A stretch of 64,000 nucleotides of DNA. It comes from Bacteroidales bacterium (GTDB lineage: Bacteria; Bacteroidota; Bacteroidia; Bacteroidales; F082). How positions within the stretch are numbered: position 1 is the stretch's first letter; each line of letters begins with the position of its first letter. Below are positions 32,704 to 42,269 of the stretch, piece by piece. Under the pieces are notes generated by a model. It made no database searches. It was not told where the DNA came from and saw nothing but the letters and a program-made list of their open reading frames with translations. Position numbers and translations under genes: made by a program. The stretch spans positions 38,901-102,900 of the forward strand of contig JAQVLA010000010.1 in NCBI GenBank assembly GCA_028704385.1. Direction: 5' to 3'.

Positions 32704-33334
32704 AATGACATTGACAGCTCCCTACTCCGTTAGATTGATATTCATCGGCACTGTCGCACACACCACAGCTTTCGGCTTCATGATCATGGTGATGGTCATG
32801 ATTGTGGCTGCCACCGCCACAGCAACTATCACTGTGTGAGCCACATCCACAACCCGATGGTGCAGGATTAAGCTCTTCATAGGTTGCTTCACGAACATTT
32901 AATACCTGACCAAAAGTATGTAAAGCCTTACCGGCCAACGGATGATTAAAATCCATCTTAACGGTTTGGTCATTTATGGCTATCACCCTTCCGTCAAAAG
33001 GATTGCCCTCGCTGTCCATCATTGGTACTGTGCTGCCAATCTTCAGTTTGTCGGATTTTAATTCGCCATTAATAACAAAAGCCGATATCGGAATATCCAT
33101 TACAAGCTCTTCTTTAAATGAACCAAAAGCCTCTTCGGGTTCAATAACAAAATCAAAGCTGTCGCCTGATTTTAAACCGTAAAGGTGACTTTCAAAACTT
33201 TGCATAACACGCCCTGTTCCAAACAACATGGTGCGGGGACTATCTATTGTTGCTTCTTCCAGTACGTCGCCGGATTCGTTATTTACTTTAATTTGATACG
33301 TCAATATGCCAACTTTTTGTGCTTCAATTATCAT
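32702..33334 (-). CDS. slyD: SlyD-type FKBP peptidyl-prolyl isomerase with metal-binding tail
   Basis: The 210 residues comprise an FKBP prolyl-isomerase domain interrupted by the insert-in-flap chaperone domain (about 1-155; GTGRVMQSFESHLYGLKSGD, FGSFKEELV, DFNHPLAGKALHTFGQVLNVREATYEE). The C-terminal ~50 residues are extraordinarily rich in His and Cys (GCGCGSHSDSCCGGGSHNHD, then HHHDHE and several single Cys, ending CQCH). SlyD proteins are cytoplasmic chaperones that also hold nickel or zinc for metalloenzyme maturation through such tails. No hydrogenase or urease genes are present here, so the metal client is unknown. Confidence 0.9.
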   Translation of the reverse strand: MIIEAQKVGILTYQIKVNNESGDVLEEATIDSPRTMLFGTGRVMQSFESHLYGLKSGDSFDFVIEPEEAFGSFKEELVMDIPISAFVINGELKSDKLKIGSTVPMMDSEGNPFDGRVIAINDQTVKMDFNHPLAGKALHTFGQVLNVREATYEELNPAPSGCGCGSHSDSCCGGGSHNHDHHHDHEAESCGVCDSADEYQSNGVGSCQCH

Positions 33335-33639
33335 AGCTTGTTCAGTTTATATGCGTTGTTACATTAAAATTTTATCTGTAGTAGTCCGCAAAAATAAACA
33401 TCTTTCCAATTTAGAATCAGTAAAAATAAGCTAAATCAATTTCTGCTCTCCGGATCAAAGAAAACTGAAAAAGTATCTTTGCCAGCTTTAATACATATTT
33501 TTTTATAAATTGATTGTGCATAACGCTCATTTTCAATGAAATATTATTTTTTTTCAGAAGCATTTGTGTAATCCAAAAATTATCACTTATTTTGCACTCC
33601 CTTTTTGAGGGGTTTTACCATTTATAAACTGTAAGCGCC
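33335..33639. other. intergenic region upstream of rpmB
   Basis: This AT-rich gap lies between the divergent slyD-like and rpmB genes. A TATCTTTG box at 33474-33481 (plus) could drive rpmB with a leader of about 150 nt. A second, imperfect box (TATTTTG at 33588-33594) lies 46 bases before the rpmB start. No conserved structure, small ORF or riboswitch was recognised. Confidence 0.4.
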
Positions 33640-33882
33640 ATGTCAAAGATTTGTCAGATATCAGGAAAGAAAGTGATCACCGGAAACAAGGTTTCACATT
33701 CCAATAAGAAGAGCAAACGCACTTTTGAACCCAACCTGCACATCAAACGTTTTTATGTGCCCGAACTCGAAGAATGGGTAACTCTTAAAGTTTCTGCTGC
33801 CGGATTGCGCACTATCAACAAAAAAGGGATTTATAATGCAATGATTGATGCCAGTGATAAAGGACACCTTTATCGCAGATAA
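33640..33882 (+). CDS. rpmB: 50S ribosomal protein bL28
   Basis: bL28 is an 80-residue large-subunit protein. The sequence has the family N-terminus MSKICQISGKK, the NKVSHSNKKSKRTFEPNLHIKRFYVPE core and the VSAAGLRTINKKG signature. In many Bacteroidetes rpmB is followed by rpmG and a small DUF4295 gene; here it stands alone, followed within 25 bases by a terminator. Confidence 0.97.
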   Translation: MSKICQISGKKVITGNKVSHSNKKSKRTFEPNLHIKRFYVPELEEWVTLKVSAAGLRTINKKGIYNAMIDASDKGHLYRR

Positions 33883-33905
33883 TCTGGAAATAAAAAAGAA
33901 TTCAG

Positions 33906-33940
33906 AGCTGCTGTGATATTTTCGCAGCAGCTTTTTTTTA
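33906..33940 (+). terminator. terminator of rpmB
   Basis: AGCTGCTG/CAGCAGCT forms an 8-bp stem with an 11-base loop, followed by eight T. Confidence 0.85.
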
Positions 33941-33988
33941 TAATTTCCAGTAAAAACCGCGAAATAATTTACTCTAATAAGAGTTATA

Positions 33989-36550
33989 ATGGTTGATTTA
34001 AACATATTCTCAGAAAGTTTTAGACCATTGAAACCTATTTACAAATACTTTTTATCGCTGATATTTTTAATTCCGACCATCGTTTTTGCACAGCAGGAAG
34101 CTGTTGTATCAGGAAAAGTTACAGACGAAAGAAGCAAAGGAATAGAGTTGGCCAATGTTGCTGTAAAAGGCCTGCCTGGCGGAACAACCACTAATAACAA
34201 AGGAATTTACAGGCTAATTGTTCCGGCCGATACAACCATCGAAATAGTCTATAGTTTCATAGGATATCAATCGCAAACCGCCACCATTCGTACAAAATCC
34301 GGTGAAACAATTACTGTTGACATCATACTAAGATTAGTTTCTACAAATCTGCCGGCAGCGGAGGTGGTGGATCAACGAATGAACACCAGTACCCTTATCC
34401 GGCTCGATCCACGGCAGGCTGCACTTTTGCCAACAGTTGGCAGTGGCATTGAAGACTTGCTAAAAACCCTTCCCGGAGTATCATCCAATAATGAATTGAG
34501 TTCACAATATACGGTGCGGGGAGGCAATTTTGATGAAAATCTGGTTTATGTAAATGGCATCGAAATTTACAGGCCGTTTCTGGTCCGTTCAGGACAACAG
34601 GAAGGCCTTAGTTTTTTAAATTCACGCCTGGTCTCTTCCATAGATTTTTCGGCCGGTGGATTTGCTGCAGAATATGGCGACAAACTTTCATCCGTGCTCG
34701 ACATCACTTATAAGCGTCCTGATGAAACTGCTGCTTCATTAAGTCTGAGTTTATTGGGAGCCGAAATGCATGTTGAGGGAAGTAAAAATAAATTTACTTA
34801 CCTGCTGGGAGCCCGCTACAAAACTACTTCTTACATACTCAATGCCCTGGAAACCAAAGGAGCTTATCGGCCTGATTTTACTGACATTCAAAGTTTTTTA
34901 ACTTACACCTTCAACCCAAAATGGGAACTGAATGCACTGGCTTATTATTCGCGAAACAAATATCAACTCATTCCCGAGAGTCGTCAGACCGATTTTGGAA
35001 CTTTTCAGGAAGCTTACCGACTGAACATTTATTTCGATGGCCAAGAGGTAGATAATTATTCTACAGGTATGGGTGCACTCTCGCTCATTCATCGTCCGCA
35101 CAAAAACCTTGACCTAAGGCTTACAGCATCTGTATTTAGCACGGTGGAAACTGAAACCTATGATATTCAGGGACAGTATTGGATAGGTAAACTGGACACT
35201 TCGCTTGGCAGCGAGCAATTTGGAAATGTAACTCAGGCTCAGGGTGTTGGAACATTTATTGATCATGCCCGAAACTATTTTGATGCCATTGTACTCAATA
35301 TAGATCACCAGGGAACACGTGTAAAAAATCGGAATGTTTTAAAATGGGGAGCCCGTTTTCAATTGCAGGATATTGACGACCGGATAAGCGAATGGGAAAT
35401 GATTGATTCTGCTGGTTTTACGCTGCCACGACCTGTTGATCAGATTGGCAATCCCCAACCCTCACGACCCGATTTGTTGCTGAATCAAATTGCCCGGGCC
35501 AATAATAAATTACAGTGGAAAAACGCCAATGCCTTTATACAACATTCCTGGACTTTCATGGATATTAAAGAAGCTGAATATACGCTCACAGCCGGCCTTA
35601 GGGCAAATTACTGGGACTATGCTGACGAGTTGATGTTAAGTCCGAGAGCCAGCCTAAGTTATAAACCCAACTGGGAAAAAAGGATGTTGTTCAGGATTGC
35701 CACAGGTATTTACAATCAATCTCCTTTTTACAGAGAAATAAGAATGTTTGACGGATCTTTATATCCGGATGTCCGATCTCAAAAATCTTATCAGGTAGTT
35801 TTGGGTAACGATCTTCATTTTTTGGCCTGGAACCGCCCTTTCGTATTCACCTCCGAGATATATTACAAATACTTAAGCCATATTATCCCCTATGAAGTTG
35901 ATAATGTGAGGATAAGATATTATGCGGATCAAAGTGCAACCGGATATGCAGCCGGTCTCGACTTGAAAGTAAATGGCGAATTTGTGAAAGGAATAGAGAG
36001 TTGGGCCAGCCTATCGCTGATGAAAACCGAAGAAGATGTGAAAGGTGATTCCTATCAATATTTTGTGAATACAGATGGCAAACGTATTACTCCAATTTCT
36101 GAAAATCAGGTTATTAGTGACACTGTAACTGTTTTTCCAGGGATGATACCACGACCATCTGATCAACGCCTGCAGTTTTCGGTTTTCTTTCAGGATTATA
36201 TTCCAAACTACCCTACTTTCAGGGTTCACCTGCGTTTGATTTATGGAACCAAACTGCCTTTCGGGCCACCAAACTCACAGCGTTATCAACAAACCCGGCG
36301 CATGCCCGACTACCGAAGAGTCGACATTGGATTTAGCAAACAATTAATAGGCGAACACACGCAGCGTAAGGAAAAGTCAATGTTTAAACATATCAAAAAT
36401 ATGTGGCTCAGTCTGGAGGTATTCAACCTGCTGCAGGTGAACAACACGGTTTCGTACATCTGGATAAAAGACGTAAATAATTTGCAATACGCTGTCCCTA
36501 ACTACCTTACTCCCAGACAGATCAACTTTAAACTGGTGGCGGAGTTTTGA
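33989..36550 (+). CDS. TonB-dependent outer-membrane receptor
   Basis: The 853 residues carry a signal peptide ending near IVFAQQ (residue 36) and a carboxypeptidase-D regulatory-like domain (about 39-125; VVSGKVTDERSKGIELANVAVKG). The plug domain is at about 140-245 (GSGIEDLLKTLPGVSSNNELS, YTVRGGNFDENLVYVNGIEI, GFAAEYGDKLSSVLDI). The 22-strand barrel ends QINFKLVAEF. It lacks the full SusC layout and has no SusD partner, so it more likely imports an iron complex, vitamin or other small ligand than a glycan. The ligand cannot be predicted. It is transcribed alone after the rpmB terminator. Confidence 0.93.
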   Translation: MVDLNIFSESFRPLKPIYKYFLSLIFLIPTIVFAQQEAVVSGKVTDERSKGIELANVAVKGLPGGTTTNNKGIYRLIVPADTTIEIVYSFIGYQSQTATIRTKSGETITVDIILRLVSTNLPAAEVVDQRMNTSTLIRLDPRQAALLPTVGSGIEDLLKTLPGVSSNNELSSQYTVRGGNFDENLVYVNGIEIYRPFLVRSGQQEGLSFLNSRLVSSIDFSAGGFAAEYGDKLSSVLDITYKRPDETAASLSLSLLGAEMHVEGSKNKFTYLLGARYKTTSYILNALETKGAYRPDFTDIQSFLTYTFNPKWELNALAYYSRNKYQLIPESRQTDFGTFQEAYRLNIYFDGQEVDNYSTGMGALSLIHRPHKNLDLRLTASVFSTVETETYDIQGQYWIGKLDTSLGSEQFGNVTQAQGVGTFIDHARNYFDAIVLNIDHQGTRVKNRNVLKWGARFQLQDIDDRISEWEMIDSAGFTLPRPVDQIGNPQPSRPDLLLNQIARANNKLQWKNANAFIQHSWTFMDIKEAEYTLTAGLRANYWDYADELMLSPRASLSYKPNWEKRMLFRIATGIYNQSPFYREIRMFDGSLYPDVRSQKSYQVVLGNDLHFLAWNRPFVFTSEIYYKYLSHIIPYEVDNVRIRYYADQSATGYAAGLDLKVNGEFVKGIESWASLSLMKTEEDVKGDSYQYFVNTDGKRITPISENQVISDTVTVFPGMIPRPSDQRLQFSVFFQDYIPNYPTFRVHLRLIYGTKLPFGPPNSQRYQQTRRMPDYRRVDIGFSKQLIGEHTQRKEKSMFKHIKNMWLSLEVFNLLQVNNTVSYIWIKDVNNLQYAVPNYLTPRQINFKLVAEF

Positions 36551-36686
36551 TTTGTGCCAGGCAACATTCCAGAGAAATTTTCCCGTAAAGAAGTAAGCTT
36601 GAACAAAATCACTTCTGTGATGTTTAAACTATACTATTTAGATTAATTCTGAATAAAAAAATTCATAACCAAAAGTTTAAAACATC

Positions 36687-37310
36687 ATGCATACACAAGT
36701 AAAAGATTTACAGTTTCCATCTTTACCTTATTCCTTTGACGCTCTGGAGCCATACATTGACGCAATGACCATGGAAATTCATTACACCAGGCATCACAAA
36801 GCTTATTTCGATAATTTACAGGCTGCTGTAAAAGATACCGAAATGGCTGCTTTACCATTTAACGATTTACTGAAAAACATCAGCAAATATCCTGTAGCCG
36901 TTCGCAACAACGGAGGCGGGCATTTCAATCACAGCTTGTTTTGGACGATCATGTCGGCCAACGGAGGCGGAAAACCTCAGGGCGAATTGGCCGAAGCTAT
37001 CAACAAGAACTTTGGCTCGTTTGAAGCCATGCAGGAAAAATTTAATACTGCGGCAAAAACCCGTTTCGGAAGTGGCTGGGCTTGGCTTTGCGTAAAAAGT
37101 GACAAAAGCCTTTCTGTTTGCTCCACACCCAATCAGGACAATCCTTTGATGGATGTTTCTGAATGTCATGGTACACCCATACTGGGTCTTGATGTATGGG
37201 AACATGCCTACTATTTAAAATATCAAAACAAACGTCCGGATTACGTAAGTGCATTTTGGAATGTAATCAACTGGGATGCAGTGGCAAAGAATTATACTAA
37301 TGCAATCTAA
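36687..37310 (+). CDS. sod: superoxide dismutase, Fe/Mn family (Mn-type signature)
   Basis: This cytoplasmic 207-residue enzyme dismutates superoxide. The metal ligands are H32 (in EIHYTRHH), H82 (FNHSLFW), D169 and H173 (LDVWEHAYY). The residue four before H82 is Gly (G78), and the active-site Gln comes from the C-terminal domain (Q150 in STPNQDNP). That pairing is the manganese-type arrangement, while iron enzymes have Gln at the first position. Enzymes of this group in Bacteroidetes can be cambialistic, so either metal may work. It is a single-gene unit with a strong shared terminator downstream. Confidence 0.95.
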   Translation: MHTQVKDLQFPSLPYSFDALEPYIDAMTMEIHYTRHHKAYFDNLQAAVKDTEMAALPFNDLLKNISKYPVAVRNNGGGHFNHSLFWTIMSANGGGKPQGELAEAINKNFGSFEAMQEKFNTAAKTRFGSGWAWLCVKSDKSLSVCSTPNQDNPLMDVSECHGTPILGLDVWEHAYYLKYQNKRPDYVSAFWNVINWDAVAKNYTNAI

Positions 37311-37325
37311 ATACTACTAACACAC

Positions 37326-37360
37326 AAAAAAAGACCGGTCGAATCGACCGGTCTTTTTTA
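37326..37360. terminator. bidirectional terminator
   Basis: AGACCGGTCG/CGACCGGTCT forms a perfect 10-bp stem with an AAT loop, flanked by A and T runs. It separates the convergent sod and rocD. Confidence 0.9.
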
Positions 37361-37377
37361 TTTTATCCTCAATTCCA

Positions 37378-38601
37378 TTACTCAAATGAAAGGATAGATT
37401 TTTTGATTCGTTCAATTGCTTCGCGCAGTTCATCTTCGGTAATAACCAATGGCGGAGCAAAACGGATGATATGGCCATGAGTTGGTTTGGCCAGCACGCC
37501 ATTTTCAGCCATTTCAACGCACACATCCCAAGCAGTTTTTCCGTTCTTAGGTCTTATCACAATAGCATTCAACAAGCCTTTTCCGCGAACCAGTTCGATC
37601 ATTTCACTTTTGATCTTTTTCATTTCATCACGGAAAATTTTTCCAAGATACTCCGCTTTCTCTGCCAATTTTTCATCTTTTACCACCTCAAGGGCAGCAA
37701 TTGCTACGCGGGCAGCAAGGGGATTACCTCCAAAAGTGGAACCGTGTTCCCCAGGTTTAATGGTCAACATAATGTCATCATCTGCCAACACCGCCGAAAC
37801 AGGATATACACCTCCAGAAAGAGCTTTGCCAAGTATCAGTATATCAGGTCGAACACCTTCATGATCACAGGCAAGTAATTTTCCTGTACGGGCAATTCCG
37901 GTTTGAACCTCATCAGCAATAAACAATACATTTTTTGATTTGCAGAGGTCGTAGGCTTTTTTGAGATACCCCTCATCAGGCACAAACACACCTGCCTCAC
38001 CCTGAATGGGTTCAACCAAAAATCCTGCAACATTTGGATCCTTCAATGCTTCTTCAAGTGCAGCAAGGTCGTTGTACGGTATGGTTATAAAACCTGGCGT
38101 ATAAGGTCCAAATCCGGCTCTTGAGTCAGGATCGGTTGACATACTGATCACGGTAATGGTACGCCCGTGAAAGTTACCTTCACAAACGATGATTTTAGCC
38201 TGATTTTCAGGAACACCTTTCTTCAGGTAAGCCCATTTGCGGCAGAGTTTCAAAGCTGTCTCATCGCCTTCGGCTCCACTATTCATTGGCAATACTTTGT
38301 CGTATCCAAAATATTCCGTAATATATTTTTCGTAAACGCCAAGCACATCGTTAAAGAAAGCTCTTGAAGTAAGGGTTAGGGTTTTGGCCTGTTCGGTAAG
38401 TGCACCAATGATTTTTGGATGACAATGGCCTTGGTTTACAGCTGAATAAGCCGATAGAAAGTCAAAATACTCTTTTCCTTCAACATTCCATACGCGGGCG
38501 CCCTGGCCTTTGGCTAAGACAACAGGTAGTGGGTGATAGTTATGAGCACCATGCTTGTCTTCCAGTTTCATCGCCAGCTGCGAGGTCATTTTTTCTGTCA
38601 T
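37378..38601 (-). CDS. rocD: ornithine--oxo-acid aminotransferase
   Basis: RocD converts ornithine and 2-oxoglutarate to glutamate semialdehyde and glutamate. The start at 38601 gives MTEKMTSQ and 407 residues; the frame is open 33 codons upstream, but the -7 box TACCTTTG at 38655-38662 lies within that extension. The PLP-binding class III features are [12 protein letters not shown], the cofactor Asp in [15 protein letters not shown], and the Schiff-base Lys in [16 protein letters not shown] (K259). [11 protein letters not shown] is the active-site threonine loop. Confidence 0.95.
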   Translation of the reverse strand: MTEKMTSQLAMKLEDKHGAHNYHPLPVVLAKGQGARVWNVEGKEYFDFLSAYSAVNQGHCHPKIIGALTEQAKTLTLTSRAFFNDVLGVYEKYITEYFGYDKVLPMNSGAEGDETALKLCRKWAYLKKGVPENQAKIIVCEGNFHGRTITVISMSTDPDSRAGFGPYTPGFITIPYNDLAALEEALKDPNVAGFLVEPIQGEAGVFVPDEGYLKKAYDLCKSKNVLFIADEVQTGIARTGKLLACDHEGVRPDILILGKALSGGVYPVSAVLADDDIMLTIKPGEHGSTFGGNPLAARVAIAALEVVKDEKLAEKAEYLGKIFRDEMKKIKSEMIELVRGKGLLNAIVIRPKNGKTAWDVCVEMAENGVLAKPTHGHIIRFAPPLVITEDELREAIERIKKSILSFE

Positions 38602-38654
38602 AATAATAATTTTTTTAAGATTTACTATTGTTAATTTGCTAACAAATGATTGTA

Positions 38655-38662
38655 CAAAGGTA
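38655..38662 (-). promoter_or_regulatory. -7 promoter element of rocD
   Basis: TACCTTTG on the minus strand, an exact match, 53 bases before the chosen start. Confidence 0.65.
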
Positions 38663-38735
38663 AGGTAAATGAATGGAGTGACAAAATAATTGTTACTCAA
38701 TTTTTACAGAAAAAGCCTTTGTAGTTTGTTGAAAA

Positions 38736-39827
38736 TTAGAGCAAATGCCGGAAGGGAATGAGCATCCACTCAAAAAAACGACTGATTTTCGGACGTCTTT
38801 TCCATTGTTCATAATCGAACAGGTCAGTGTTCTCAATCGTGTCGGCGATAAACTTTCTAATCTGAGTGATTATGTTCTTATCTTCGCCTAACATCACAAT
38901 TTCATACATATACCTAAATGAACGATAATCGAAGTTGGAAGATCCAATGCTAAAAATCTTATCATCAATTAATAATAATTTAGCATGTAGGTTGTGCGAC
39001 CGGTAAAGCATAAGCTGTATGCCACTTTGGTGCATCTGGCCCATGTACTTGTTTCTCAAGATGTCAACCAAACCAACATCTGAACGCTTTGGGATAATTA
39101 TTTTTACATCAAGTCCCTTTTCGGAGGCTGTCATCAACAGCTTTCGCAGCATATATCCTGGTAAAAAATAGGGCGTTACGATAACAATTGATCGTTCTGC
39201 TTTTTTGATCAGATAACTATATTTACGCATGATGCGTTGTTTGGTTATCGAGGGCATATCACGCACAATTTCGAAGCCCTGATGATGGATCAAGCGTAAA
39301 TAATGGTTTTTATTCGAAAATACATATGTATTAAAAATTTTGAAATCCTGCTTGAAAACTTTTTTAAAAGCCAGTGCAATACTTCCGGTAATCCGCATCA
39401 CCGACTCGCGCCAGTTCAGGTTGTAGGCTGTTAAATTTGAAGAACCAAGGTAGGAGATTTCATCATCGATCAGTAATAGTTTTCGATGATTTCGTCTGTG
39501 GCTTCGGGTAAAGAGGTCTGTATTAAATTTTATCTTTTCAAAAAAACGTAGCTCAATACCCGCAGCTCTGAGGTCATCTGCAAAATGATTGTTTATCGCC
39601 GAGCCACCCCAAAAATCAACCAACACTTTTATTTCCAGTCCCTCGCGGGCTTTGCGCATGAGTGCTTCTTTAAAGCGGATCCCAATAGTGTCGTTGCCAA
39701 TGCGATAGGTTTCAAGATAGATATAATCCTTTGCGGCTTCAATATCATCGAGCATGGCATTATAATACCTGATGGGATCGGCAAAAAGATGATATGGCTC
39801 TTTGATGGGTTTCATTCCACCAAACAA
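38736..39827 (-). CDS. phospholipase D family protein (cardiolipin synthase-like)
   Basis: The 363 residues contain two HKD motifs, the hallmark of phosphatidyltransferases and phospholipases: H114/K116/D121 in HRKLLLIDD, and H281/K283/D288 in HAKLLLIDD, each followed by a GSSN segment. This two-HKD layout without N-terminal membrane helices resembles ClsB-type cardiolipin synthases. That would make it a peripheral membrane enzyme joining phosphatidyl groups. The lipid substrate is inferred from the family. It is the last gene of a minus-strand series with the LytTR regulator. Confidence 0.88.
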   Translation of the reverse strand: MFGGMKPIKEPYHLFADPIRYYNAMLDDIEAAKDYIYLETYRIGNDTIGIRFKEALMRKAREGLEIKVLVDFWGGSAINNHFADDLRAAGIELRFFEKIKFNTDLFTRSHRRNHRKLLLIDDEISYLGSSNLTAYNLNWRESVMRITGSIALAFKKVFKQDFKIFNTYVFSNKNHYLRLIHHQGFEIVRDMPSITKQRIMRKYSYLIKKAERSIVIVTPYFLPGYMLRKLLMTASEKGLDVKIIIPKRSDVGLVDILRNKYMGQMHQSGIQLMLYRSHNLHAKLLLIDDKIFSIGSSNFDYRSFRYMYEIVMLGEDKNIITQIRKFIADTIENTDLFDYEQWKRRPKISRFFEWMLIPFRHLL

Positions 39828-39855
39828 AATTAAAATGTTTTACAAACCTGCAAGC

Positions 39856-40605
39856 TCACAATTTATTAATCTTCTCCAATAATTCATCCTTTCGTCGCAC
39901 CGATATTGGAACGATTGACTTATCTTTTAAGACCAATAAGAATTTGTTAAGCTTATCGAAACGTTCGATATAATTTATGTTGATAAGGTGGCTTTTATGA
40001 ACTCGCATAAACTGAAAACCCGACAATAAATCATCAAATTCTTTAAGTGTTTTGGGGGCAAGCAGCTGATCGCCATTCGAAAGATAAAACATGGTTTGGT
40101 TGTTATCAGCCTGGCATCTTACAATATCACCTACATTAATCAGGTAGATGCTGCTGGCTGTATGCAGAACAATTTTGCGAGCTTCCTGACTGATGTATTT
40201 AAAGTTGTTAAAAAAGGCATTCAGTTTTAAGTTTTGATTCTCCGATTCCAGCGTCGAAAGTGCCTTCTTCATTGCCCTGTCGAACTCATCCGGGTCAATG
40301 GGTTTCAGTAAATAATCAAGCGCACTAAATTTTATTGCTTTCAGGGCATAATGATCGTATGCCGTAACAAAAATCAATTTAAATCGTATCTGATCCAATT
40401 TACGCAACAAGTCGAAACCTGTTCCATCACTCAGGTGGATATCGAGTAATACAACATCAGGTTGTTTTTCCGTAATAAGGGTTACACCTGTTTCAACACC
40501 ATCCGCTACGCCAATAAGCTCCAATTGCTTACAACACCTGGCTAGTTGAAGTGATAATACTTCACGGGCACTTTGCTCATCATCAATTATTACTACTTTA
40601 AACAT
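39856..40605 (-). CDS. LytTR-type response regulator
   Basis: The 249-residue transcription factor has a receiver domain (1-120; acidic pair D8-D9, phosphoacceptor D55 in LLDIHLSDG, switch T in FVTAYDHYALKAI, Lys in LLKPID) and a C-terminal LytTR DNA-binding domain (about 145-249; DIVRCQADNNQTMFYL, FMRVHKSHLININYI). Such regulators pair with a LytS-type membrane histidine kinase, but the upstream gene ends before any kinase domain. The true partner must be elsewhere or the protein is orphaned. Confidence 0.93.
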   Translation of the reverse strand: MFKVVIIDDEQSAREVLSLQLARCCKQLELIGVADGVETGVTLITEKQPDVVLLDIHLSDGTGFDLLRKLDQIRFKLIFVTAYDHYALKAIKFSALDYLLKPIDPDEFDRAMKKALSTLESENQNLKLNAFFNNFKYISQEARKIVLHTASSIYLINVGDIVRCQADNNQTMFYLSNGDQLLAPKTLKEFDDLLSGFQFMRVHKSHLININYIERFDKLNKFLLVLKDKSIVPISVRRKDELLEKINKL

Positions 40606-40693
40606 CAGAAATCAGGGCTAGTCATTTTTATCAATCGGATGGTTTAAGCCGTAAAATTACCCTTTCTGCCCGAAAAAACAAAATTTATTTACT

Positions 40694-42157
40694 TCAAACG
40701 GGATAGGTTTCGTCTGTTTTGGTTGCTTTCCTTTTGAACTTTTTAAAACTTAACAGCAAAAATTTCAGAATGCTATAGCTAAACACCAATAACAACAAGC
40801 CAAGCAGCGTATAAAAGGTATTTTGATAAGCTGCTAGGCTTTCGCTGTGCTGCATATTTGTTTCGTTCAACTGATCAATCGTTGTCTGCTGCTCTTTTAT
40901 TTGATTTCTGTTTTCGGCAACAATGCTTTGAAGTTTATTAAATGCATCCGTCAATGAATCTCTGGCAATAACAAACTGATCAAAATACACCAGAAAATCG
41001 TCATAGTTACCAGTTGCAGCTGCATTTCTCATCCTTGCCTCCAAAATCAAATCCTCATAAAGCCTGCTTTTAACAGCTTTTGATTTGGCCTGGCATTTAT
41101 CCAACCAGTAATTTGATTCTTTGTACTTACCAATTTTTTGATTTGCCAATCCCATGTAATAATAGGCCATTAAAATACCGTCAGTATGTCCGATTGATTC
41201 GTGTATGCTTAGTCCGCGTTTATAAAAATTGAAAGCATCCTCATAACGCTCCTGCTCCATCCATATATTGGCAACATTAATCATTACATTAGCAGTACCA
41301 AGTGGATTACCAAGTTTTTCGCGTAAATCGAGTGTTAAATTAAACTTTTCAAGAGCACTCACATAATCACCAAAATCGTACGCATAAATAAGCCCCTGTG
41401 TATAATAAACCCTTGAAAGATCGAGTGTTGCATTAAATGCGAGATAGATACTACCTGCTTCATCAAGGAGTTGAAGTGCTTTTTCATTCTGATCCCACTG
41501 CCAGTAAACATTGGCCATATTATGTGTCACCTGAGCATAATGCAAACTATCCTGCATATCCAAAAATAGCAGCTGAAGCTGATAATACATATCAAAAGCC
41601 TTGTCCAGTTCTCCACGCTGATAATACAAACTTGCCATATTATTACTCGTTGAAGCATAAGCCTGTGTGTCATTCATTTCGAACTGAATAGCATATGCCT
41701 GCTGATAATAATCAAGTGCTTTGTCACTATCTCCCATTTTCTTGTACACCAGGCCGATATTATTCAATACAGCACCTTTTGAGGCCTTGTCATCCGCTTT
41801 TTCATATGCTTCCAAAGCCTGTTCATAATATTCAAAAGCCAATTCATAGTCGTCACTCTGGAACGCACTTATTCCCATTGATTTAAGCACTTTCCCTTTC
41901 AGTCGCTGAAAGCCCTCTGCCTCTGCATAAGATACTGCATCCTGACCAGTCTTTAAACTTTTGTCATAAGAAATCAAACGATAAGCTTCCGACAGATTTA
42001 TCATCGTTTCAATTCTCTGATCGCCTTGCTGCCTGTCGAGCAATTGATACAAACTGTCAACCATACGCAAATTCTCATTTGCATAAGTCATTGACGTTAA
42101 ACTAATTGTAAAAATTACGATTAATGTTCTTTTCAAAAATGTTTGAATATAGTGCAA
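40694..42157 (-). CDS. exported TPR protein with C-terminal membrane helix
   Basis: The 487 residues have a signal peptide of about 26 residues (ends MTYAN) and then about seven tetratricopeptide repeats (consensus-like ALNNIGLVYKKMGDSDKALDYYQQAY). A coiled-coil segment follows near 395-430 (QSIVAENRNQIKEQQTTIDQ), then one membrane helix (about 447-470) and a short basic tail ending TDETYPV. In Bacteroidetes this architecture normally continues into a LytS/HisKA kinase; here the reading frame stops about 15 residues after the helix. It lies 88 bases upstream of the LytTR regulator on the same strand. It could sense or scaffold but cannot phosphorylate. Confidence 0.85.
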   Translation of the reverse strand: MHYIQTFLKRTLIVIFTISLTSMTYANENLRMVDSLYQLLDRQQGDQRIETMINLSEAYRLISYDKSLKTGQDAVSYAEAEGFQRLKGKVLKSMGISAFQSDDYELAFEYYEQALEAYEKADDKASKGAVLNNIGLVYKKMGDSDKALDYYQQAYAIQFEMNDTQAYASTSNNMASLYYQRGELDKAFDMYYQLQLLFLDMQDSLHYAQVTHNMANVYWQWDQNEKALQLLDEAGSIYLAFNATLDLSRVYYTQGLIYAYDFGDYVSALEKFNLTLDLREKLGNPLGTANVMINVANIWMEQERYEDAFNFYKRGLSIHESIGHTDGILMAYYYMGLANQKIGKYKESNYWLDKCQAKSKAVKSRLYEDLILEARMRNAAATGNYDDFLVYFDQFVIARDSLTDAFNKLQSIVAENRNQIKEQQTTIDQLNETNMQHSESLAAYQNTFYTLLGLLLLVFSYSILKFLLLSFKKFKRKATKTDETYPV

Positions 42158-42245
42158 TGATACAAAAAAAAACTACTCATTTTTAATTACAAGATCCAAG
42201 TAGTTTTCAGAAATCTTCAGTCAGCCTATTTTTAACCGGAATGGC

Positions 42246-42253
42246 TATCTTTG
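42246..42253 (+). promoter_or_regulatory. -7 promoter element of the yicC-gmk operon
   Basis: TATCTTTG is an exact match, 17 bases before the yicC ATG. It likely drives the whole run to 46279. Confidence 0.65.
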
Positions 42254-42269
42254 CCAAAAATGCATTGAT

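Noticed and set aside
32573..32839. 88-codon plus-strand open frame
   Set aside because: It covers the bidirectional terminator and the antisense of the His/Cys-rich slyD tail, whose low-complexity codons open the opposite frames.
36650..36686. Imperfect dyad TTTAGA-TTAA-TTCTGAA before sod as a PerR or Fur box
   Set aside because: It matches neither known consensus and has a mismatch in a very AT-rich gap.
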